Origin: Crocinitomicaceae bacterium
GTDB lineage: Bacteria > Bacteroidota > Bacteroidia > Flavobacteriales_D > Crocinitomicaceae
NCBI GenBank assembly: GCA_030833845.1
Contig: JAURGK010000002.1
Coordinates: forward strand, 91,273-155,272
Length of the DNA stretch: 64,000 bases
Direction: 5' to 3'
The notes under the pieces were generated by a model. It was not told the origin of the DNA and made no database searches. It worked only from the letters and a program-made list of their open reading frames with translations. Below are positions 1 through 8,069 of the stretch, piece by piece (position 1 is the stretch's first letter; each line of letters starts with the position of its first letter). The position numbers were made by a program, and so were the translations under genes.

Positions 1-1621
1 GGGCGGTGCTGAGAAAAGTTACAAACGAAGTGCCCATGGATGCAGCCGTTGGTGACTGGCCAATTTGTTCGATGTCGTAATTATAGTAAATATTGAGCAT
101 GCCGCGTTTCTTGGGCGTCAAATTATATCGAACACGAACGTTGTATTTCAATTTTTGATCTCCAAAACCATAGGCAATCCTACCGCCCAATTCCAGTCTT
201 TTTGAAAAGTCGTTAGAGGTGCGAAGGGCAAGAGATGTCCGAAATTGTTCAACAGGATTGAAACTTACGAGAGATGCTGCCGACCCTAGTTCTATTTTGC
301 GAACAGGCCAGTATCCTGTAGTAGCAAAGTAGGTGAGTTTGCGCATGTTTCGGTAATAGGATAGTGTTTCTAATGAATCTATCATTTGCTGAATTTGCGC
401 CTCAGTATGGCTGAGTGCGACCGGCCTCAAGGCCTCCCATTGGGCAGCGGTTTTAGTTTTGGCATCTGTTGAAATTTCTACGTTATTTTCTGTACGATAA
501 AAAGTGGGCGCTTGAGGCTCATTGATTGAGAAATTACTTCGTTGGCTATACTTGCGCCCAACAACTCCCGGAAGTTTAGATTTTTCTGTCAGCTTAAAGG
601 TGAGCAACATGCGCTCCTCGGTCAACATCCAAACTTCTTTTTGGACTTGTTCAAAAGCCTGTTCAAAGTAAAAATTATCAATGTAATTGAGGTTTGCCCC
701 AGGGGCAATATTGGCTTCAATGCGCTTGACGGCATAGGTCGTGTCATGGACCCACATATGGCCTGTAAAAACCAAGTCTCCGGTTCTCTTGGGTACAAAA
801 CGAAGTTTGTAGCACCAATCGGCATCAATATAGGTTGAATCGTCTAGATAGAAGTTGTAATAAGACCTCGCAAATGTGGCCAATGGACTAATGAAAGACT
901 TATTGAATAAATCGTAAATATTATCATAGATGTTCAATTCTAGGTACATGTCACCTAAAAATTGGGTCATTTGCATGTTATCTACTCCTGTCAAATGGGT
1001 GGCTTCAATGACTTCTTTTTTGAGTTTAGGATTTTTTAGGAAGTAATAGTCCGAAACAGTTTCCGATAAAATAACAGGTAAAAATCCTTTGTTGTTGCTA
1101 TCTGTCTGCAGGTAGTCGTTGAGAAGATCCAGACGTTCCAAGCGCTGGTTACTGAATAGGTTTGTATCTAAATTACAGGCATCTAATTCGATTTTATTGT
1201 AGAGATGGTAGGCATAGGCACTTAGTTTTTCCTTGTTGTTGACATCCTTGTAGGTCATCATTCGCCGGTGTAATTGTGCTCCTTTGGATTCGGTGGGTGC
1301 TTTGAGTAATATTTCATTTATCTCTTTGTCTTGTGAAGGCATCTTCACATTGAGCTGCGTTACCTTATCGGCGCTTATTTTATAACGCTGTGTTTGGTAA
1401 CCTATTAATCGAAATATGAGGGTGTCTGTAGGGTAGTAGGTGCTCAAAATAAAATTACCAAGCGAATCAGATTTGGTACTCATTTTGCTATTTTGGTACT
1501 GAATAAGGACGTCGCTCAGAGGTTCTCCTTTTTTATCGCTAACGCGCCCACTCACAACTGTTTGTTGTGAAAACAAAAGGGTATGCCATAACCCAAAAAT
1601 GAACAAGCCCATTAGCTTCAT
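1..1621 (-). CDS. DUF5686/carboxypeptidase-regulatory-like domain outer membrane protein, 3' end beyond window
   Basis: Continuous minus-strand frame from ATG at 1621 (MKLMGLFIFGLWHTLLFSQQTVVSGRVSDKKGEPLSDVLIQY...) to the window edge. Signal peptide followed by a CarboxypepD_reg-like fold. Absent from the ORF track because it is open at the edge. Its ATG overlaps the tatC stop. Confidence 0.75.
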   Translation of the reverse strand, partial: MKLMGLFIFGLWHTLLFSQQTVVSGRVSDKKGEPLSDVLIQYQNSKMSTKSDSLGNFILSTYYPTDTLIFRLIGYQTQRYKISADKVTQLNVKMPSQDKEINEILLKAPTESKGAQLHRRMMTYKDVNNKEKLSAYAYHLYNKIELDACNLDTNLFSNQRLERLDLLNDYLQTDSNNKGFLPVILSETVSDYYFLKNPKLKKEVIEATHLTGVDNMQMTQFLGDMYLELNIYDNIYDLFNKSFISPLATFARSYYNFYLDDSTYIDADWCYKLRFVPKRTGDLVFTGHMWVHDTTYAVKRIEANIAPGANLNYIDNFYFEQAFEQVQKEVWMLTEERMLLTFKLTEKSKLPGVVGRKYSQRSNFSINEPQAPTFYRTENNVEISTDAKTKTAAQWEALRPVALSHTEAQIQQMIDSLETLSYYRNMRKLTYFATTGYWPVRKIELGSAASLVSFNPVEQFRTSLALRTSNDFSKRLELGGRIAYGFGDQKLKYNVRVRYNLTPKKRGMLNIYYNYDIEQIGQSPTAASMGTSFVTFLSTA

Positions 1622-2400
1622 GAACGCTGTTCTTTTCTAGCTACTCTTTTGGCAATTAGGATACTCAACTCAAAGAGCAAGTAAATGGGAATAGTCACAA
1701 TCACCTGAGAAATAATATCCGGAGGTGTAATTATGGCTGCTAATACCAAGATAATTACTACTGCATGGCGGCGGTACTTGATTAAAAAATCTGGTGTAAA
1801 TAGGCCAATTTTGACAAGTAAAAAGGTCACAATTGGAAACAGAAAAAACAAACCTGTGTAAAATACAGTGGAAAGAATGGTGCTCATAAACGAAGCAATC
1901 GTAATGTCATTGCGTATTTCTGGACTAATTTGAAACTCTCCAAAAAACTGTACACTGAGCGGTGCTACTACAAAATAGCCGAACAGTATGCCTGTAAAGA
2001 AGAGCAAACTGACATACAACACTATACCCTTGGCCATTTTTTTCTCATTGCCCTTCAGTCCGGGCTTTACGAAGGCCCAAAGTTGGTAAAAGATGAATGG
2101 GAATCCCAATACTACGCCGCCCATTACACTCATCATCAAAGCATAGGAAAATTGTCCTGAAAGGGTAGTGCTTTGAAAATCGATATTGATTTTCTCAATA
2201 CACACGCCAAAATAACGACACATAAGCTCAAAAGTAACGAAGTCGGGCTGCATCATATTGAGAAAAACATTTTCCATAATTTCTCTCTGAAAAACCCATA
2301 TCAGTATGGCGAAAAAGATAATGACAACCGCCGAGCGAAGTAGCCTCCAGCGCAATTCTTCCAAATGATCTAAGAACGACATTTGCTTGTCATCTGCCAT
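1618..2400 (-). CDS. tatC: Sec-independent protein translocase TatC
   Basis: MSFLDHLEELRWRLLRS N-terminus, FPFIFYQLWAFVKPGL motif, six TM segments. Confidence 0.95.
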   Translation of the reverse strand: MADDKQMSFLDHLEELRWRLLRSAVVIIFFAILIWVFQREIMENVFLNMMQPDFVTFELMCRYFGVCIEKINIDFQSTTLSGQFSYALMMSVMGGVVLGFPFIFYQLWAFVKPGLKGNEKKMAKGIVLYVSLLFFTGILFGYFVVAPLSVQFFGEFQISPEIRNDITIASFMSTILSTVFYTGLFFLFPIVTFLLVKIGLFTPDFLIKYRRHAVVIILVLAAIITPPDIISQVIVTIPIYLLFELSILIAKRVARKEQRS

Positions 2401-2504
2401 GGGTGTAAAGTTACTTAATAATTATAAAATGCAGTAGTAAAAGATGAACGTAAATTGATTACGATCTTATGTGAGAACTTTGATCTATCAAAATCAAAAA
2501 AGCC

Positions 2505-2816
2505 ATGAAAAAAAGATTTATCATTCAACACATTTGGTTCAATAATCAGGATGCAGATGTGACTATTGTTGGGTTGATGCAAGAAGATGTACTTACTTAT
2601 GAGTCTAAACTTGTTATTAAAATGTCTCGGCTAAACTCGGTTATTTCTGCTTGGCAGAGACAAACCAATCAAGAAGCCAGTGATTACATGTGCCGTTTTG
2701 AATTAGGCTTTGTGACTGAATATGAAATATGCTTTCCAAGTTCAGTACAATGTGCCCTTGATTTGTCTGAATTTTTAGACCAAGGTCAAAGCTGGCTCAA
2801 GCAGATTGTAGCTTGA
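2505..2816 (+). CDS. hypothetical protein (103 aa)
   Basis: Intact ORF in an intergenic position, no overlap with a better frame. Confidence 0.5.
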   Translation: MKKRFIIQHIWFNNQDADVTIVGLMQEDVLTYESKLVIKMSRLNSVISAWQRQTNQEASDYMCRFELGFVTEYEICFPSSVQCALDLSEFLDQGQSWLKQIVA

Positions 2817-2821
2817 AAGAT

Positions 2822-3190
2822 TTAAGGCTGAATGAAAACAGTTTCTTCGTTGATTTTTTCGGCTTCAATTTTAATGATGCCTTGGCCTGTTTTGTTGCCT
2901 TTTTGAGCTTTGATATCTAGAACAGCCACCCCAGCCTGCCCTAATTGATACAACTCGTTGTAATTAAAGGTAGCTAGTCCGTTAAGGTTGGTATAAGCAG
3001 TATCAAAAACAGCAACTTGTTGCGGTGTTTGTTGCGTATTCGTTCCATAGAGAACAACCATGGCGTTCGAAACACTTGCGTTGGCTTCGTCCTTCACGTA
3101 GATATGTGCTATTGTATCCATTTTCTTGCGGCAAGAACTTAAAGAAACAAGTGTCGATGCAGCAATTGCAACTAAGAGAAAATTTTTCAT
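2822..3190 (-). CDS. small lipoprotein, paralog 1 of 3
   Basis: Signal peptide with SPII lipobox LSSC; mature part resembles the two upstream neighbours (VxxAxVxLxG...TPxxVAxxDTxYTNxxGxxxF). Confidence 0.7.
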   Translation of the reverse strand: MKNFLLVAIAASTLVSLSSCRKKMDTIAHIYVKDEANASVSNAMVVLYGTNTQQTPQQVAVFDTAYTNLNGLATFNYNELYQLGQAGVAVLDIKAQKGNKTGQGIIKIEAEKINEETVFIQP

Positions 3191-3195
3191 AAGGA

Positions 3196-3567
3196 TCAGT
3201 TAGGTAAATAGATGGTTTCTACGGCAGTGGTATGTACTTTGGCACGTGTGTAGCCGTAGGCTGTTTTGTTGTTGTATTTGACAATGATATCAAAATAACC
3301 GGTTTTGTTACTTTCCCCAGCGAGGGTAAAGTAGGGATCCATACCAAAAGTGGTGAAACCCGATGAGTTCGTATAGGTGGTGTCTACATAAGCCAAAGTT
3401 GCAGGCGTAGATTGTTGGTCACCAATAATAATCACTTTGGCGCCATCAATCAATTGGTTAGATGAAGATCGAACGAATACCTTGATAATGGCAGGATCTT
3501 TAGGCTCACAGCCCCCAAGTAGGATGAGCAATGAGAGCGAAAAAAGGCTTGTAAGTATAGTTTTCAT
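3196..3567 (-). CDS. small lipoprotein, paralog 2 of 3
   Basis: Start chosen at the internal ATG (MKTILTSLFSLSLLILLGGC); lipobox LGGC; same mature pattern as its neighbours. Confidence 0.7.
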   Translation of the reverse strand: MKTILTSLFSLSLLILLGGCEPKDPAIIKVFVRSSSNQLIDGAKVIIIGDQQSTPATLAYVDTTYTNSSGFTTFGMDPYFTLAGESNKTGYFDIIVKYNNKTAYGYTRAKVHTTAVETIYLPN

Positions 3568-3630
3568 AGGTAAAGAATGTTCCAAATTTACACTTAAATT
3601 TTCAAATTGTAAAACGTGTCATTGAATCTG

Positions 3631-4026
3631 TTATTGTACTTGAAGTAATACCTGATTGCGTTGTTGTTCGGTAATTTCTGCAAGGGCTTCGCCGGTCAGT
3701 CCAAAGTAAAATCCCTTGACTTTGATTTGCATCACTCCAATCTGCCCTGCTTTGTAGAATTTAGTCAGGTCAAAATAAGCCTTACCCGATGCATCAGAAA
3801 CGGTACTGTCTTGCACAGCAATTGGGTTGTGCAAGGTATCGGTGGGTTCGGCCACCAACCAAACCTTGGCCTCGTTGATTACAGTTCCGTTGGCGTTGAC
3901 TACTAAAACTTCTAAGGTCGTTGGTGGTGTTTCTTTACAGCCTAGAACAATAAAAAACAAAATTAGGCTTGGTATAATTGCATAAAGTCTAGTATGAAAA
4001 AGCTTTATTTTCTTGTACATTTGCAT
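3631..4026 (-). CDS. small lipoprotein, paralog 3 of 3
   Basis: Lipobox VLGC; mature domain similar to the previous two (NEAKVWLVAEPTDT...QDSTVSDASGKAYFDL). Confidence 0.7.
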   Translation of the reverse strand: MQMYKKIKLFHTRLYAIIPSLILFFIVLGCKETPPTTLEVLVVNANGTVINEAKVWLVAEPTDTLHNPIAVQDSTVSDASGKAYFDLTKFYKAGQIGVMQIKVKGFYFGLTGEALAEITEQQRNQVLLQVQ

Positions 4027-4098
4027 TATACGGGTTCAGTTTTAGTTCTTTAACAACAAAACAGCCCAAAAGGTTACACTTCTTCGGTTAAAAGTCAG

Positions 4099-5118
4099 AT
4101 GAATATAGAACAACTAGCGGCGGAATTGGAAAGTGCTGCACCTCATGATGAGCAGTCTCTTGAGCAATTCAGGATTAGATTTTTAGGATCAAAAAATGTA
4201 TTGAAAGATTTGTATGCGGCCATCAAGGATATTCCCAATGAACAAAAGCGTTCCTATGGGCTGCAAGTCAACGCACTCAAAGAGCGCGCTGAGCAAAAAT
4301 TTCTTGAAGCAAAAACCAAACTTACCACCGTTAATACGGGGATTAAAAAGGAAGATTTAAGCAAGCCCTCTGCAGATACCAAAGTTGGTGCCCACCACCC
4401 GCTCTCCTTGATTCGCTCAGAAATCTTAAGCATCTTCAAACGCATTGGATTTGAAATTTCTGAAGGCCCAGAAATAGAAGATGACTGGCATAACTTTAGC
4501 GCTCTGAACTTTCCACCCGAGCATCCGGCACGTGACATGCAAGACACTTTCTTTATTGAGAAGGGGACCAATGAATTGGCATTGCGAACTCACACGAGCA
4601 GTGTCCAAGTAAGAGTCATGGAACAACAAGAGCCTCCCATCCGCACCATTTCTCCAGGTAGAGTGTACCGTAATGAAGCCATATCTGCAAGAGCACATTG
4701 TTTTTTCCATCAAGTCGAAGGGCTTTATATTGATCAGGATGTTTCATTTGCCGATCTCAAACAAACACTCCTGTATTTTGCACAAGAATTGTTCGGTGCA
4801 CAAACACAAATCAGGCTTCGCCCCTCATATTTTCCTTTTACCGAACCCAGTGCTGAAGTAGATATTTCTTGTACTTTGTGCGCTTCAAAAGGCTGCAATG
4901 TCTGTAAACATACGGGTTGGCTTGAAATCATGGGCTGCGGAATGGTAGACCCTAATGTATTAGAAGCTTGTGGTATTGATTCTAAAGTTTATTCTGGGTT
5001 TGCTTTTGGAATGGGGCTAGAACGCATTGCACAACTCAAATTTCGAGTGACCGATCTACGCCTATATTCCGAAAACGACATGCGTTTTTTGCGTCAATTT
5101 AAATCAGGCATGGCATGA
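4099..5118 (+). CDS. pheS: phenylalanine--tRNA ligase subunit alpha
   Basis: HPLSLIRSEI, HNFSALNFPPEHPARDMQDTFF, GMGLERIAQLK motifs. Confidence 0.97.
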   Translation: MNIEQLAAELESAAPHDEQSLEQFRIRFLGSKNVLKDLYAAIKDIPNEQKRSYGLQVNALKERAEQKFLEAKTKLTTVNTGIKKEDLSKPSADTKVGAHHPLSLIRSEILSIFKRIGFEISEGPEIEDDWHNFSALNFPPEHPARDMQDTFFIEKGTNELALRTHTSSVQVRVMEQQEPPIRTISPGRVYRNEAISARAHCFFHQVEGLYIDQDVSFADLKQTLLYFAQELFGAQTQIRLRPSYFPFTEPSAEVDISCTLCASKGCNVCKHTGWLEIMGCGMVDPNVLEACGIDSKVYSGFAFGMGLERIAQLKFRVTDLRLYSENDMRFLRQFKSGMA

Positions 5119-5450
5119 GTTGGACACCCATTCAAACGGCCGCAGAATGGTCACAAATATTAGCAGCTTCACATCAGATGCCGCAGATAATTTTCAAGCA
5201 CAGCACGCGTTGTTCTATTTCTTCAATGGTGTTGAACCGCTTTGAATCTAGCGACTTATTTGTGCAAAATTTATGTCCTTGCCATTACCTCGACTTGATT
5301 GCCTTTCGTGAGCTCTCAAATTTGATAGCACAACAAACTGGCGTTGCTCATGAGTCACCGCAGTGCATTGTGCTTGTAGATGGCAAATCGATCTATGCAG
5401 AAAGCCATGGTTCTATAGATGCCAAATCAATACAATTAATGCTTAATTGA
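5115..5450 (+). CDS. monothiol bacillithiol-system redox protein YtxJ-like
   Basis: IIFKHSTRCSISSMVLNRF motif and thioredoxin-like layout; 4-nt overlap with pheS. Confidence 0.75.
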   Translation: MSWTPIQTAAEWSQILAASHQMPQIIFKHSTRCSISSMVLNRFESSDLFVQNLCPCHYLDLIAFRELSNLIAQQTGVAHESPQCIVLVDGKSIYAESHGSIDAKSIQLMLN

Positions 5451-5451
5451 A

Positions 5452-6528
5452 ATGAAAAAAATATTAATCTGGGTTCTTGTATTGGGTTTGTTGGCTGGTT
5501 TGATCGCTCCTTTTTTAAGTACGCAAGAAGCTCAATATGATCCTGCAACTTTTGGTTTCAATGAGAACCTTGCAGTAGTATCGGGTCAGGTGGTGAAAAT
5601 TCCTCTTGAAATTGAAGAACACAGTACAGCCTTGACGCTTTCTATTGCAGATTCGGTAGTTTTAAAAATAGCCAATCCGAAAAAGAAAGAGGTTTACTTA
5701 CTCGATACAAAAAAAATGAAATTAGGTGCCTACTTACTAGAATTGAAGGTAACTGATGCCAATCACAACCGATTTTCGACACAAAGAAATTTGCGCATCC
5801 TCTCGGCGGTGAAGCCCCAAAGATGGACCCTCAAACTAGGCACTTCTTATGTACACGACACTAAAAACTATACCCAAGGACTTTGTTTTTACAATGATCA
5901 ATTATATGAATCTACCGGAGACCCAAATCAGGATGGAAGTTCTATGGTTGCCAAGATTGATATTGAGACTGGTGCGCCTATTCAATCGAATGGACTAACG
6001 TTTAAAAAACAATTAGATGCCACAAAATTCGGCGAGGGGATTGCCATTCTAAATGGTCAAATTTTTCAGCTTACTTGGAAAAACCAGCAGTGCTTTGTTT
6101 ATGACCTTGAGACCTTTGAACTAAAAAATGAATTTGCTTACAGCGGTGAAGGTTGGGGCATTTGCTCAGACGGCAAACATTTAATCATGTCTGACGGCAC
6201 TGAGCGCCTTACTGTTAGAGATCCAAAAAGTTTTCAAGCGTTGCGCACTATTGAGGTATATACCGACCAAGGACCCTTGCCTCAGCTCAACGAACTTGAA
6301 TATATTGACGGACTCATTTACGCCAATATTTACACCACAAACTTTGTGGCGGTTATTGACCCTCAAAACGGGAGTGTCTTGGCCTTAATTGATGCATCTA
6401 ACTTGGTAGCTGCTGCCAAAGGAACTGGGGAAGTGCTCAATGGTATTGCGCACAATCCTAAAAATGGAAAATTATATATGACTGGCAAATATTGGCCAAA
6501 ACTGGTCGAAGTCAGTATTATCAAATGA
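5452..6528 (+). CDS. glutaminyl-peptide cyclotransferase (glutamine cyclotransferase family)
   Basis: YTQGLCFYNDQLYESTG, GEGIAILNGQIFQLTWKNQQCFVYD, LNELEYIDGLIYANIYTTN and LNGIAHNPKNGKLYMTGKYWPKL motifs. Confidence 0.9.
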   Translation: MKKILIWVLVLGLLAGLIAPFLSTQEAQYDPATFGFNENLAVVSGQVVKIPLEIEEHSTALTLSIADSVVLKIANPKKKEVYLLDTKKMKLGAYLLELKVTDANHNRFSTQRNLRILSAVKPQRWTLKLGTSYVHDTKNYTQGLCFYNDQLYESTGDPNQDGSSMVAKIDIETGAPIQSNGLTFKKQLDATKFGEGIAILNGQIFQLTWKNQQCFVYDLETFELKNEFAYSGEGWGICSDGKHLIMSDGTERLTVRDPKSFQALRTIEVYTDQGPLPQLNELEYIDGLIYANIYTTNFVAVIDPQNGSVLALIDASNLVAAAKGTGEVLNGIAHNPKNGKLYMTGKYWPKLVEVSIIK

Positions 6529-7214
6529 TGAATATGGAAAATCAGCGCAAAGATTGGTCTGAGATCAAGAGCAATGACAGTTGGTCTATTTTTAAAATTA
6601 TGGCTGAATTTGTCGAAGCTTATGATAAAATGGCCAAAGCAGGGCCTTGTGTTGCTGTATTTGGTTCGGCTAGAACCAAGTCTGACCACCCACATTATCT
6701 TCAGGCTGTAGAAATTGGCGAAAAATTAGCTCGTGCAGGCTACGGAGTAATCACAGGTGGAGGCCCGGGCATCATGGAGGCAGGAAACAAAGGCGCCAAG
6801 CAGGGAGGAGGCGTATCTGTAGGATTGAATATTGATTTGCCTTTTGAACAATTCCACAATCAATACATTGATCGAGACCATTACCTAGAGTTCGACTATT
6901 TTTTTGTTCGAAAGGTCGTTTTTGTTAAATACTCTCAAGCGTTTGTGATATTGCCGGGTGGTTTTGGCACCCTGGACGAGCTTTTTGAAGCCATGACGCT
7001 AGTTCAAACAAAAAAAATAGCGCGCAGGCCCATCGTTTTGTTGGGTAAAGCCTTTTGGTCTGGTATATTCGATTGGGTTGTTGAAACACAACTCAAAGAG
7101 GCCTACATTTCAGAAGCGGATTTGTCCTTGTTTAAAATAACTGATTCTACGGACGAAGCTCTTCAGTTCATTGAAGACTTCTTTAGTTCTCATGCCCTTT
7201 CTCCAAATTTCTAA
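6525..7214 (+). CDS. LOG family / TIGR00730 Rossmann-fold protein
   Basis: GGGPGIMEAGNKGA and LPGGFGTLDELFE motifs; start set to the ATG overlapping the previous stop. Confidence 0.92.
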   Translation: MMNMENQRKDWSEIKSNDSWSIFKIMAEFVEAYDKMAKAGPCVAVFGSARTKSDHPHYLQAVEIGEKLARAGYGVITGGGPGIMEAGNKGAKQGGGVSVGLNIDLPFEQFHNQYIDRDHYLEFDYFFVRKVVFVKYSQAFVILPGGFGTLDELFEAMTLVQTKKIARRPIVLLGKAFWSGIFDWVVETQLKEAYISEADLSLFKITDSTDEALQFIEDFFSSHALSPNF

Positions 7215-7244
7215 GCATATTTGTACTACACTTAAGTATCAACC

Positions 7245-8066
7245 ATGTTGAACAAAATCAAAAATATACTTCGTTTAATGCTCGCCTTTGTGAAGACCAA
7301 GCACTTTTGGAAGCATTTTGGATTGGTGATATTGTTTTATTTGGTAATGGTGCTAGCTACGATTCTTTATCTTGATTTTGCAACCAATCACGGTCAGAAG
7401 ATTGCAGTTCCAAATTTGGTTGGGATGTCCGCATCAAAAGCCAAACAGCGTATTGAAGAATTAGATTTGACCTATCAAATTTTAGATAGCATCTATGATC
7501 CAAAACTTCCTGAAGGTACAGTAGTTGAACAATTGGTCGAACCAACCTCACTTTCTCAGGTCTATGTAAAATCAGGCAGGTCTATAGGGCTAAGGCTTTC
7601 CAAAAAAAGCCAATTGGTAGAAATGCCTAGCTTAATGCACAAGCAGGTGCAGTTTGCCCAAAGCATTCTAGAGCAGCGAGGTTTGCGTTATATGATTCAA
7701 TATAAACCTTCAGCCGAAGCCAATGGTTCGGTTCTTGATCAGCGCTATAATGGCAGAAGAATTAAAGAAGGGGAGCGCATTCCAATCGGAGCGGTGGTAA
7801 TATTAATTGTGGGCCAAAATGATGAGGCTGAGCCTATTGCCTTGCCTAACCTGCTTGGCCTTACCATGAGTGAAGCCAAACAAATTTTCGATACCTTAGG
7901 TGTTGGTGGTTATACCTTTATATGCCCAGATTGCCTCACGAGCCAAGATTCAGCAGGGGCATTAATTTTTTCACAATCTCCAGAATATATTGAAGGAACT
8001 ACCGTTTTTAAATCAACACAGTTCATACTCTCCATGCAAAAAGGAGGAGGAGGTCAAAACCCTTAA
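7245..8066 (+). CDS. PASTA domain-containing membrane-anchored protein
   Basis: N-terminal TM followed by PASTA repeats (VPNLVGMSASKAKQRIEEL..., LPNLLGLTMSEAKQIFDTLG...). Confidence 0.88.
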   Translation: MLNKIKNILRLMLAFVKTKHFWKHFGLVILFYLVMVLATILYLDFATNHGQKIAVPNLVGMSASKAKQRIEELDLTYQILDSIYDPKLPEGTVVEQLVEPTSLSQVYVKSGRSIGLRLSKKSQLVEMPSLMHKQVQFAQSILEQRGLRYMIQYKPSAEANGSVLDQRYNGRRIKEGERIPIGAVVILIVGQNDEAEPIALPNLLGLTMSEAKQIFDTLGVGGYTFICPDCLTSQDSAGALIFSQSPEYIEGTTVFKSTQFILSMQKGGGGQNP

Positions 8067-8069
8067 CCC

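Noticed and set aside
542-838. ORF-track entries inside the DUF5686 gene (542..838 + and 622..828 -)
   Set aside because: Both are spurious; the continuous minus-strand DUF5686 frame explains the region.
4016-4023. TACATTTG as a pheS promoter
   Set aside because: No convincing TTTG 19-21 nt upstream; also overlaps the start region of the divergent lipoprotein gene, so left as unproven.
4860-4930. Cysteine-rich CTLCASKGCNVCKHTG insertion in PheS as an unusual zinc-binding feature
   Set aside because: Similar Cys-rich segments occur in ordinary bacterial PheS proteins such as the Bacillus enzyme.
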